Assembly (NCBI GenBank): GCA_963170155.1
Contig: CAUJGP010000022.1
Location: 23,231 to 87,230, forward strand
Direction of reading: 5' to 3'
DNA length: 64,000 nucleotides
DNA from: Bdellovibrionota bacterium
GTDB lineage: Bacteria; Bdellovibrionota; Bdellovibrionia; Bdellovibrionales; Bdellovibrionaceae
Position 1 is the stretch's first letter. Each line of letters opens with the position of its first letter. A program made the position numbers and the translations under genes. Positions 45,433 through 53,756 of the stretch are shown here, in pieces. A model generated the notes under the pieces. The model worked only from the letters and a program-made list of their open reading frames with translations, searched no databases and had not been told where the DNA came from.

Positions 45433-46656
45433 ATGTTGTTAAGTCAAGGGGTTCGATCACTATCATCAATACTACTTATTGTAGCGGGTGCGCTCTCAAT
45501 AACCAACCAAAGCAGCGCAGCTCCTGTTAAAATTTTAGCTGATACTCATTTTTTGAAATCTTTAGGAATCAAACCGATCAGCTCAGATCCTTTCCTTCAA
45601 CTTTCTGTCGCTGAAGTCTCTGAATACCAAGCAGAGACTATCTCTCATTCCGCTCACCAATATGGTAAATGTGGCGGATTTGAACGTCTTGATACTGACA
45701 GTAATATTCAAGTCAGCTTTGATCTTATGCGATATCAAGCCTCCCAAGCGGTGGCTTTTGAATTTGTGGGAAGTGCCTCTCCTGCTGTAGAAAAAAAGAC
45801 ATTTATTGAAAACGCGACTCAACAAGTCAGTGAAGACAACCTGAGAGAAATGGTTCAATGGCTGTCTTCTTACCACACTCGCTTTCATCGAGTTCCTGAG
45901 AGCAATAAACACGTCGAAGACCTTGCCGAAAAAGCACGTCAACTGCTTGCAAATCTTCCTTACCCTTACCAAGTCGATCTCATTCAACACACTAAAACTC
46001 CTCAAAAGACTCTTAGAGTCCGTCTTCAAGGTCGAGAGTATCCAAACGAAGTGGTTGTTCTTGGAGCTCATCTTGATAGCATCAATGGTCCAATACCCAC
46101 GTCTAAAGCTCCTGGCGCTGATGACAATGCTTCAGGCTCCTCCAATATTTTTGAAGCCCTTAGAATCGCGTCCATGCAAGAGCAACCTCTTAGATCCATT
46201 GAATTCTTTTGGTATGCCGCTGAAGAAATTGGTCTTGTGGGATCCAGTGAAATTGCTCAAAGCTACAAGCAAGCCAATGTTGATGTTGTCGGTGTGATGC
46301 AGTTAGATATGACTCTCTTTCCCGGAGAAGGAGAATTGGTTATGGGAGATCTTGCTGATTTTACAAACCCTTGGCTGCGAAATTATCTCAAAACACTCAA
46401 TAGCTTGTATGTAGGGGCTCAATGGAAAACAACAGAATGTGGTTATGGCTGTAGTGATCATGCCTCTTGGCACCGTCAAGGCTATGCTGCGGCAGCTCCT
46501 TTTGAAGCCACTCTCAATACGATGAACAAAAACATTCATACAAATAAAGATGTGATCTCACCTGCCTTAAACTTTAAACATTCAGCCGCTTTTGCAAAAT
46601 TAGCGGTTGCTTATGCTTTAGATTATGCCAACTCAAGCTTAAGGCCAACATTCTAA
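45433..46656 (+). CDS. Secreted M28-family zinc aminopeptidase
   Basis: The 407-residue protein has a signal peptide (SILLIVAGALSITNQSSAA) and a propeptide-like region up to about residue 130. The M28 catalytic domain has VVLGAHLDSIN (zinc His and a nearby Asp), PGADDNASGSSN (bridging Asp), YAAEEIGLVGS (catalytic and zinc Glu), VMQLDMT (zinc Asp), and CGYGCSDHASWH (zinc His, with a Cys pair as in Vibrio and Aeromonas leucine aminopeptidases). It cleaves N-terminal residues from peptides outside the cell or in the periplasm. AGAGGGGG precedes the start. It lies 25 bases before the SDR gene and could feed amino acids into the downstream catabolic operon. Confidence 0.9.
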   Translation: MLLSQGVRSLSSILLIVAGALSITNQSSAAPVKILADTHFLKSLGIKPISSDPFLQLSVAEVSEYQAETISHSAHQYGKCGGFERLDTDSNIQVSFDLMRYQASQAVAFEFVGSASPAVEKKTFIENATQQVSEDNLREMVQWLSSYHTRFHRVPESNKHVEDLAEKARQLLANLPYPYQVDLIQHTKTPQKTLRVRLQGREYPNEVVVLGAHLDSINGPIPTSKAPGADDNASGSSNIFEALRIASMQEQPLRSIEFFWYAAEEIGLVGSSEIAQSYKQANVDVVGVMQLDMTLFPGEGELVMGDLADFTNPWLRNYLKTLNSLYVGAQWKTTECGYGCSDHASWHRQGYAAAAPFEATLNTMNKNIHTNKDVISPALNFKHSAAFAKLAVAYALDYANSSLRPTF

Positions 46657-46681
46657 GTATGAAGTCAAAAAGTGGTCGTTT

Positions 46682-47482
46682 ATGATTTCATCCTCAGCTC
46701 ACTTTGATTTTAAAAACCGTCGAGCCCTTGTCTGTGGCGCCTCTCAAGGAATTGGAGAAGCCACAGCTCTCTTTTTGGCAGAAGGAGGGGCCAGCGTTAT
46801 TTTAGTGGCCAGAAATCCTGAAAAACTAAAAGATGTGCTTTCTCGATTATCAACAAATCATAATCAAAAGCATGACATTTTGGCGCTTGATCTCTCTCAA
46901 CATGAAAAACTAAACGAAGCCCTCAACCCAGCACTCTCTCAAGGATCCATTGATATTGTTGTCAATAATGCTGGAGGCCCCAAGTCCGGCCCTTTACTGG
47001 AGGCCACTCCGGATGATTTTATTGACGGGTTTCAATCCCATCTTCTCGCTGCCACGATCATTGCAAAAAAAGTGATTCCAGGAATGAAAGAAAAAAAGTA
47101 TGGACGATTCATTAACATTATTTCGACTTCAGTAAAAGCCCCCATTGCCAATTTGGGTGTCTCCAACACCATTCGAGGAGCCATGGCTAGTTGGGCGAAG
47201 TCTCTTGCCAATGAAGTCGCCCCCTTTCATATCACTGTGAACAATGTCCTTCCTGGATACACAGAAACACCACGGCTCGAAGCTTTAGCCCTAGCCGCCT
47301 CTCAAAAACAAAATAAATCTGTGGAAGACATCAAAGCTCAGTGGCTCTCTGTCACTCCTGCGAAGCGCTTCGCCAGTCCTTTTGAAGTTGCTTATGCCAT
47401 TGGTTTTTTAGCAAGTGCTTCCGCCGGCTATATCAATGGAATCAATTTACCTGTAGATGGAGGGCGCACACCATGTCTCTAA
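46682..47482 (+). CDS. Atypical short-chain dehydrogenase/reductase
   Basis: The 266-residue SDR has a Rossmann motif GASQGIGEA and the NNAGG segment. The usual YxxxK catalytic pair is replaced: at the expected distance from the Ser of IISTSV the sequence is SNTIR, with Ser and Arg in the Tyr and Lys positions. It belongs with the atypical SDRs annotated as 3-oxoacyl-ACP-reductase-like. It begins the seven-gene cluster and overlaps the aldehyde dehydrogenase start by 10 bases. It may bind rather than classically reduce a substrate, or use other residues. No clear ribosome site precedes its ATG. Confidence 0.8.
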   Translation: MISSSAHFDFKNRRALVCGASQGIGEATALFLAEGGASVILVARNPEKLKDVLSRLSTNHNQKHDILALDLSQHEKLNEALNPALSQGSIDIVVNNAGGPKSGPLLEATPDDFIDGFQSHLLAATIIAKKVIPGMKEKKYGRFINIISTSVKAPIANLGVSNTIRGAMASWAKSLANEVAPFHITVNNVLPGYTETPRLEALALAASQKQNKSVEDIKAQWLSVTPAKRFASPFEVAYAIGFLASASAGYINGINLPVDGGRTPCL

Positions 47483-48921
47483 TTGAAATACAAAATTTCA
47501 TTGGCGGAGAGTTTCGCCCTGCGCATTCCCGAAAGGTTCTTGAAAACACCGATCCTTCAACAGGCCTTGTTTATTCAACCCTTCCACGTTCGGATGCTGC
47601 GGATATTGACGTTGCTGTTGAATCCGCGAGAAAGGCATTTCCCGTCTGGTCTAAAACCAGCCCAGAAGAGCGATCCCGCTTTCTCCATGCCATTGCTGAC
47701 GGTATTGATCGCCAACAGGCGACTCTCGCCGCCGCGGAATCCCGAGATCAAGGAAAGCCTCTATGGCTCACGGAATCTTTGGATATCCCTCGGGCTTCCA
47801 CGAATTTTCGACTCTTTGCCAATCAGATTTTATTTACACCTGTCGAATCAAATGAATTCTCCAATAAGGCTATTAATCTGGTTCTCCGCAAGCCTATTGG
47901 AGTGGCGGGATTGATCTCTCCCTGGAATTTACCCCTTTATCTGCTCTCATGGAAAATCGCCCCGGCGATTGCCGCTGGGAACACTGTGGTTTGTAAGCCT
48001 TCTGAGATAACTCCCTTCACCGCATCCCTTCTCTGCTCTATCATCAAAGAAGCCGGGCTTCCTCCCGGCGTCGTCAATATGGTTTATGGATTGGGAGCCG
48101 AAGCCGGAGAGGCTCTCGTCAAACATCCACAAGTGCCATTGATCAGCTTCACCGGAGGTACTGCTACGGGACAACGCCTCAATGCTGTGGCTGCTCCTCT
48201 CCTTAAAAAAGTCTCACTCGAGCTCGGAGGCAAAAATGCCAATCTTATTTTTGCCGATGCGGATTTTGAAGAAGCTGTCAAAACCACCCTTCGCTCTAGT
48301 TTTTTAAATCAAGGTGAAATCTGTCTCTGTGGTTCACGTATTTTCGTAGAAAAATCCATTTACCCCCGATTTCTTGCACGCTTCATTGAAGAAACGAAAA
48401 AACTCAAAGTGGGTGATCCCACTCTTAAAGATCATTTTCTCGGGGCTCTCGCCAGCGCCGCTCATTTGCAAAAAGTAAAATCCTACGTAGAGCTCGCAGA
48501 ACAAGACGGCGGTCGCATCGAAACAGGCAAAGAAGAGATCAAGCTTGATCCCAAACATCAAGGTGGTTATTTTATGAGACCCACAATCATTACGGGCCTC
48601 CCTCCTCAAAGTCGCGTCATGCAAGAAGAGATCTTTGGTCCTGTCGTCACCGTCACTCCTTTTGAGTCTGAAGAAGAGGCCTTAGCTTTAGCGAACGATG
48701 TGCCCTATGGATTATCAGCCTCTCTGTGGACTCAGGATATCAAGCGTGTTCATCGTATTGGGCAAGACCTCCAAGTGGGCACACTCTGGGTCAATTCATG
48801 GATGATTCGAGATTTACGCGCCCCCTTTGGCGGAATGAAAAAATCAGGGATTGGACGCGAAGGTGGACTTCACTCTCTGGAGTTTTTTACGGAAGCGACT
48901 AATCTCTGTATTAAATACTAA
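47473..48921 (+). CDS. Aldehyde dehydrogenase, 2-aminomuconic-semialdehyde dehydrogenase type (ALDH8-like)
   Basis: The 482-residue ALDH has the full active site: PWNLPLYLLSWKIAPAIAAG, FTGGTATGQR, LELGGKNANLIFADADF (catalytic Glu), and NQGEICLCGSRIFV with the catalytic Cys. The last motif is characteristic of 2-aminomuconic and 2-hydroxymuconic semialdehyde dehydrogenases (ALDH8A1, AmnC). It would oxidise the ring-cleavage product of an aminophenol to 2-aminomuconate with NAD. Its neighbours, a class III extradiol dioxygenase and a RidA-family deaminase, fit the steps before and after. Confidence 0.88.
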   Translation: MSLIEIQNFIGGEFRPAHSRKVLENTDPSTGLVYSTLPRSDAADIDVAVESARKAFPVWSKTSPEERSRFLHAIADGIDRQQATLAAAESRDQGKPLWLTESLDIPRASTNFRLFANQILFTPVESNEFSNKAINLVLRKPIGVAGLISPWNLPLYLLSWKIAPAIAAGNTVVCKPSEITPFTASLLCSIIKEAGLPPGVVNMVYGLGAEAGEALVKHPQVPLISFTGGTATGQRLNAVAAPLLKKVSLELGGKNANLIFADADFEEAVKTTLRSSFLNQGEICLCGSRIFVEKSIYPRFLARFIEETKKLKVGDPTLKDHFLGALASAAHLQKVKSYVELAEQDGGRIETGKEEIKLDPKHQGGYFMRPTIITGLPPQSRVMQEEIFGPVVTVTPFESEEEALALANDVPYGLSASLWTQDIKRVHRIGQDLQVGTLWVNSWMIRDLRAPFGGMKKSGIGREGGLHSLEFFTEATNLCIKY

Positions 48922-48992
48922 ACATTCATGAAGATTTCTGATCAACAACATATCTCAATGATAGATTAAAAATTGAAAACCGAAAAAGGGTC

Positions 48993-49991
48993 ATGATGAA
49001 ACAAAGCGAGACAAAAATAAAACCACAATTATCAACTCCTGGAAAAGGAAAAATTGTTGCGGGCTGCCTTGCTCCCCATCCTCCTCATCTTGTCTATGCT
49101 GAGAATCCACCGCAAAATGAACCACGAGCCGAATGCGGTTGGGAAACCCTACGGTGGGCCTACGAATCCATGAGAAAAGATCTCAGCGCTTTAGAGCATG
49201 ATGTTTTAATCATTCTGTCTCCTCACTGGCGTACCTATGTCGGCACCCATATTCTTGCAACTCCTCATCTGAAATCCCTCTCGGTGGACCCTATCTTTCC
49301 TAATCTTTTTCGATATCACTACGACATTCAAGTGGACGTAGAATTAGCGGAAACGATTCACACTGTTTGCCAAGAAAGAAAAATTCCCACGAAACTCATG
49401 CAAAACCCCGATTTTCGAGTGGACTATGGAACTATTGTCACCGGTCACATGGTCAACCCGGCTTGGGATAAACCCATCGTTGTTCTCTCTTCCAACTGTG
49501 TCGCGGCCTACTACAATCTTGATCGGATGCAAGCGCTCATGATGGAGTTAGGAGAAGCCACTCAAGAAGCGGTAGAAAAAAGTGGGCGCCGGGCACTTCT
49601 TCTCGCCAGCCACTCTCTGTCCCATCGCCACTTCACCGTTGAAAATGAACTCCCTGAAGATATGAGCCAAGAGCATATCACCAACCACAGTTTGTATTTA
49701 TGGGATATGAAGATGATTCAACTCATGAAAGCAGGCCGATCTAAAGAGATGATCAATCTCATTCCGGACTTCACGGAACAAACACTTGCAGAAACAGAGT
49801 CAGGAGGACTCACCTGGATGATGAAAGCCATGAACTTTCCATCTTACCCTGCAAAAGTTCATGGCTACGGCACTGTGATTGGTACGGGAAACGTCGTCGC
49901 GCATTGGGCACCCCCTGAAAATACCAGCGAGGATAAAACAAAAAAAGTTTATTCTCAGAAAGGAACGATTTCCCATGAGCGTAACGCTTAA
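48993..49991 (+). CDS. Class III extradiol dioxygenase, catalytic (AmnB/LigB-like) subunit
   Basis: The 332-residue protein has the LigB-fold iron ligands: His29 or His32 in CLAPHPPH, His78 in LSPHWR, and Glu267 or Glu269 in LAETESGG. ASHSLSHRHF (His207, His211) fits the active-site acid/base region of 2-aminophenol 1,6-dioxygenase beta subunit. Such enzymes open aminophenol-type rings with O2 using Fe(II). A non-catalytic partner subunit follows with a 17-base overlap. The natural substrate (2-aminophenol, 3-hydroxyanthranilate or another) is not settled by sequence. Confidence 0.82.
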   Translation: MMKQSETKIKPQLSTPGKGKIVAGCLAPHPPHLVYAENPPQNEPRAECGWETLRWAYESMRKDLSALEHDVLIILSPHWRTYVGTHILATPHLKSLSVDPIFPNLFRYHYDIQVDVELAETIHTVCQERKIPTKLMQNPDFRVDYGTIVTGHMVNPAWDKPIVVLSSNCVAAYYNLDRMQALMMELGEATQEAVEKSGRRALLLASHSLSHRHFTVENELPEDMSQEHITNHSLYLWDMKMIQLMKAGRSKEMINLIPDFTEQTLAETESGGLTWMMKAMNFPSYPAKVHGYGTVIGTGNVVAHWAPPENTSEDKTKKVYSQKGTISHERNA

Positions 49992-51051
49992 GTCACAGAC
50001 TTCGCACTCCTCTCACCCCATCATTCAAGGCTTTGTGTTACCTGGGCTTGTTCATCCTCTTCTTTGTCCTGAAGCCAATCCTGGCTATCAAAAAGTGCGC
50101 TCCGCCTTTGAAAAGGTCAAAGAAGATATTGAGCGTTCTTCCGCCGATCTCATTCTTATTTATAGTACCATGTGGCCTTCTATTTTAGGACATCAAATCC
50201 AGGCGAACCCGGAACCTGAATGGACATTGGTCGATGAAGAATTTCATGACTTAGGATCCATTCCCTATAAACTCAAAATTGATGCTGATTTTGCTCAGGC
50301 CTATAACCGCCATGCCCAAGAACGAGGACTTCACAGCCGCACTATTGCCTATCATGGTTTTCCCATTGATAGCGGGTCGATTGTTGCATTGAAACTCATT
50401 AATCCCCAAAATAGAATTCCCGCTGTCATTGTTTCCAGTAATATTTATTCCGATCGAGCAGAAACCGTTGTTTTGGCAAAAGCCGCAGTCTCTGCACTGA
50501 AGGAACAAGGTAAAAAAGCAATCGCTGTGATTATTTCCACGCTTTCCAATCGTTTGCACTCCACATGGGTTCCTCCCGAAGAAGATAAAATCCACTCGTT
50601 GAAAGACAATGAATGGAATCTTAAAATCTTAGAATTTTTAACAAAGGGACGCCTTGAAGACGTCGCTCAGCTCTCCCGACAAATTCAACGTGAGGCTCGA
50701 GTGAAAAAAGTGACTAACTTCAAACCTTTCTGGTGGTTATCTTCCATCATGGGATCTCACAATCGTTATCAAGGGCAAGTGTATGAGTACCAGCCTATTT
50801 GTGGGACGGGCTGTGCCGTTATCGGCCTCACACCCGCTCCTCGTGCCGCCCGAGATCTTGAATTTGACGAAGACGCTCCTGAATTTTACACGGGTGAGAG
50901 AAATGTTTTAAGCGCGAGCACTGAATCTATCGCTGAATTCTCCTCCCAAAATAATGATGACAACAACGCCTTCACGCATTCTTTTTCACAAGAATCTGAT
51001 AGTCCGGAATCTCACACCGACCCAGAGGAGTCTTTTTGTGAAAATAAATGA
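49975..51051 (+). CDS. Class III extradiol dioxygenase, non-catalytic (AmnA-like) subunit
   Basis: About 358 residues from the ATG at 49975, which has AAAGGAA upstream; a longer frame overlaps the previous gene. It has the same LigB fold as the preceding subunit, but the second His ligand is gone: YSTMWPSI stands where the catalytic subunit has SPHWR. This matches the structural alpha subunit of 2-aminophenol 1,6-dioxygenase. The last 60 or so residues are an extra Ser/Asp/Asn-rich, probably disordered tail. It overlaps the asparaginase-like gene by 14 bases. Confidence 0.78.
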   Translation: MSVTLKSQTSHSSHPIIQGFVLPGLVHPLLCPEANPGYQKVRSAFEKVKEDIERSSADLILIYSTMWPSILGHQIQANPEPEWTLVDEEFHDLGSIPYKLKIDADFAQAYNRHAQERGLHSRTIAYHGFPIDSGSIVALKLINPQNRIPAVIVSSNIYSDRAETVVLAKAAVSALKEQGKKAIAVIISTLSNRLHSTWVPPEEDKIHSLKDNEWNLKILEFLTKGRLEDVAQLSRQIQREARVKKVTNFKPFWWLSSIMGSHNRYQGQVYEYQPICGTGCAVIGLTPAPRAARDLEFDEDAPEFYTGERNVLSASTESIAEFSSQNNDDNNAFTHSFSQESDSPESHTDPEESFCENK

Positions 51052-52120
51052 TGTTTATCCAAAAAGTCCCTTTGGTGAAAAAATTCCGGGAATTCCAACA
51101 GGCCGTGACGTGGAATGGCAGCCTTTAATCGACTACCGACGAAATGAAGTGAGTGAAAACACCATTCATGGAGCCATCGCTTGGTACAGTGGAAAAGAGC
51201 TGATTCATTCCTTCGGCGGCCATGTGGTGTGCTATGGCCGAAGTATGATGAAGCTTTTTTATATGAAAGTGTTTGCTCAAGAGCTTCAATCCACAACCCA
51301 CTGGCAACAAAAAGCCATCAGTGTCTCCAGTCACAACGGTGCTGCGGAACACATTGAAGCAGCTCAATCCCTTTTATCTGAAAGTGAATGGGGATTGATG
51401 CAAACGCCTCTCGATCTGCCGTTGGTTCAATTTGGCCGCCAAGTGCGGAGGCCTCGCCGCTGGTATAATAATTCCTCGGGTCACCATGCCGCTATTCTCA
51501 AAGGCTGTCGTCTCAAAGGTTGGAACCGTGCGGGTTATACCCTTCCCGAACATGAAGTCTTTCAATCGTACTTGGAGATCATGAAAAATTATTTAGGTCC
51601 GGAGTGGCGTCCACTTCGCGTCGCCCGCGATGGCGACGGACTACCTACTGTCGCGATGACCGTGAAGGAACTTGCTCAATGCTATGCAAGTTTAGCTGTT
51701 GATAAAGACAACGATTGGATTTGGGAAAGCATGATAAGGCATCCTGATCTCGTGGGAGGCTTTAATCGCTTAGACACCACCATTATGAAATCATGTCGTG
51801 GACATGTGATTGCCAAAGAAGGTGCCGATGGATTGCTCGGTCTCTCCATTGTTCATCCCGATTATCCAAAAGGATTAGGCATCGTCATTAAAATAGCCCA
51901 TGGATGGAATCCTCAAGCCAGTTGGTACTTGGCTCGTGGAATTTTGGGTGTTCTCGGCTTCGAGTTGCGAAATCCTTACCCTCTTCGACGACAAAAAGCT
52001 TTTTTAGTTCCACAAATTGTTCCTGAAAAATATCTCTCTCAATTAGCTACCATCCCCACTTGGGACGACTGGGACCCCGATCATGATCGTTGGTACCGGG
52101 AAGGAGATCTCTATGTTTGA
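51038..52120 (+). CDS. Divergent L-asparaginase-II-family amidohydrolase
   Basis: About 360 residues. The start is GTG at 51038 with AGAGGAG seven bases upstream. The fold signature of the Rhizobium etli AnsA-type family is present: YGRSMMKLF (nucleophile SxxK), SSHNGAAEHIEA (usually SHSGEP), SSGHHAAILKGCRLKGW (usually CSGKHAGML) and GYTLPEHEV. The Cys and Lys of CSGK, which I recall as zinc-site residues in R. etli enzyme structures, are Ser and His here. The nucleophile is kept but the metal site seems lost, so asparagine is unlikely to be the substrate. An amide or formamide of the catabolic pathway is a plausible target. Confidence 0.75.
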   Translation: MKINDVYPKSPFGEKIPGIPTGRDVEWQPLIDYRRNEVSENTIHGAIAWYSGKELIHSFGGHVVCYGRSMMKLFYMKVFAQELQSTTHWQQKAISVSSHNGAAEHIEAAQSLLSESEWGLMQTPLDLPLVQFGRQVRRPRRWYNNSSGHHAAILKGCRLKGWNRAGYTLPEHEVFQSYLEIMKNYLGPEWRPLRVARDGDGLPTVAMTVKELAQCYASLAVDKDNDWIWESMIRHPDLVGGFNRLDTTIMKSCRGHVIAKEGADGLLGLSIVHPDYPKGLGIVIKIAHGWNPQASWYLARGILGVLGFELRNPYPLRRQKAFLVPQIVPEKYLSQLATIPTWDDWDPDHDRWYREGDLYV

Positions 52121-52589
52121 AAAAAACAAATCCTCTACAATAAAGGCAAATGACAATACAGCGATTAACAGCTCAAAAGCTCCCGAACCGGTTGGAGCCT
52201 ATCCTCATGCACGGCGTTTTGGTGATTTGATTTTCCTCTCTGGTGTCGGACCGAGAAAACCAGGCACTAAACAAATTCCAGGGGTCGAATTAAACGCCGA
52301 GGGAGAAATCATTTCCTATGATGTCCGCCTCCAAACAGAATCTGTCATTGAAAATATCCGGAATATTCTCGAAGCCTCTGAGAGTCGCCTGGAAAATATC
52401 ATTGATATTCAAGTTTTTTTAACCAATATGAAAAAAGATTTCCGTATTTTCAATGAAGTTTATGCAAAATACTTTACAGACATTGGTGCCACCCGCACCA
52501 CGATTGAAGTTGGAGCTCTTCCCACTCCCATTGCTGTGGAATTTAAAGTGATAGCATCAATTCAAAAAAAGGAGGCTTCTCATGATTAA
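52113..52589 (+). CDS. RidA-family deaminase, 2-aminomuconate deaminase candidate
   Basis: About 158 residues from the ATG at 52113, preceded by AAGGAGAT. The RidA/YjgF fold is seen in SKAPEPVGAYPHARRFGDLIFLSGVGPRKPG, IENIRNILEASES and ATRTTIEVGALPTPIAVEF, with the conserved Arg that holds the substrate carboxylate. RidA proteins deaminate enamines and imines; AmnD and the kynurenine-route aminomuconate deaminases are of this type. Its position after the dehydrogenase and dioxygenase genes fits that step. It overlaps the previous and next genes by eight bases each. Confidence 0.85.
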   Translation: MFEKNKSSTIKANDNTAINSSKAPEPVGAYPHARRFGDLIFLSGVGPRKPGTKQIPGVELNAEGEIISYDVRLQTESVIENIRNILEASESRLENIIDIQVFLTNMKKDFRIFNEVYAKYFTDIGATRTTIEVGALPTPIAVEFKVIASIQKKEASHD

Positions 52590-53724
52590 AGACCAAAAAC
52601 CCGTTTATTACTCGGATTACCTTCACCTCTCTAAACTCCTTGATAGTCAACACCCCAAGAGCAAAGAGATTGGACGAGAAGCTCATGATGAAATGCTTTT
52701 CATCATGGTTCACCAGGTCTATGAATTATGGTTTAAACAAATTCTCCATGAGCTAAAACCGGTTTTAAAAATTTTCTCCCGTGACTTTGTGGAAGAGCAT
52801 GAACTGGGTTTTGTCCTCTCGCGCTTTGAACGCGTTATCAAAATTCAATCCCTCTTGCAAACTCAACTGGAAGTTCTTGAAACAATGAGTCCAATGGATT
52901 TTTTAGAGTTCCGGGATTTACTGATACCCGCCTCAGGGTTTCAAAGCGTGCAATTCAAAACCATTGAAACCTTGTTTGGCCTCACCACTCAAACACGCTA
53001 CACCGTTGATCGCGACTCTTTCTTAGGGCGATTGAAAGAAGGCGATAAACACCAAATTGAATCCCTTGAAAAACAGGATTCGCTTTTCAATCTCATTGAA
53101 AAATGGTTGCTACGGATGCCCTTCACGGAAAAACACAATTTTTCTTTCTGGCAAGATTATGAAAAAGCAGTGGAAACCATGCTTTCTAAAGATGGCTCCG
53201 TCATTGCGAATAACCCTTACACCAGCGATTTTGAAAAAAAGATCCAGCAAGACTATTTGCAAACGACCCGATTGAGCTTTCAAAGTCTCTTTGATGATAA
53301 AATCCACGACGACTTGGTCAGCAAAGGCCTACGCCGCTTGAATCGACCTGCACTTTTAAATGCTCTTTTTATTTTCCTTTATAGAGAAGAACCCCTCATG
53401 CATTTACCTTATAAGGTTTTGAATGCGCTGATTGACATTGACGAAAACTTCACAAGTTGGCGCCATCGCCATTCCATGATGGCTCATCGTATGCTGGGTA
53501 CTAAAATTGGCACAGGAGGAACTTCGGGCCAAGATTACCTTAAAAAAGCGGCTGACAAAAATAGAGTGTACCTCGATCTTTTTAATCTCTCCACCTACAT
53601 GATCCCAAAGGCCGCACTTCCAAAACTCCCCGAACGGCTTAAAAAAGAAATGAACTACCACTACAAAACAGAAGAGGATACCTCTATCACGCCTTCCTCT
53701 TCAGACCTTAATAACACCAATTAA
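52582..53724 (+). CDS. Tryptophan 2,3-dioxygenase
   Basis: The 380-residue haem enzyme opens the indole ring of tryptophan to N-formylkynurenine. Family motifs are complete: PVYYSDYLHLSKLLDSQ, AHDEMLFIMVHQVYELWFKQ (substrate His), ASGFQSVQFKTIE, WRHRHSMMAHRMLGTKIGTG (haem His), and GGTSGQDYL. It is the canonical tetrameric type rather than a distant PrnB-like variant. The ATG is eight bases inside ridA and has a GGAGG site. It ends the cluster; the next gene is convergent. Kynureninase, kynurenine monooxygenase and a standard formamidase are not in the window. Confidence 0.92.
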   Translation: MIKDQKPVYYSDYLHLSKLLDSQHPKSKEIGREAHDEMLFIMVHQVYELWFKQILHELKPVLKIFSRDFVEEHELGFVLSRFERVIKIQSLLQTQLEVLETMSPMDFLEFRDLLIPASGFQSVQFKTIETLFGLTTQTRYTVDRDSFLGRLKEGDKHQIESLEKQDSLFNLIEKWLLRMPFTEKHNFSFWQDYEKAVETMLSKDGSVIANNPYTSDFEKKIQQDYLQTTRLSFQSLFDDKIHDDLVSKGLRRLNRPALLNALFIFLYREEPLMHLPYKVLNALIDIDENFTSWRHRHSMMAHRMLGTKIGTGGTSGQDYLKKAADKNRVYLDLFNLSTYMIPKAALPKLPERLKKEMNYHYKTEEDTSITPSSSDLNNTN

Positions 53725-53756
53725 GGAAAGTTCTGACCTTATGCCCCCCTCTGTGA

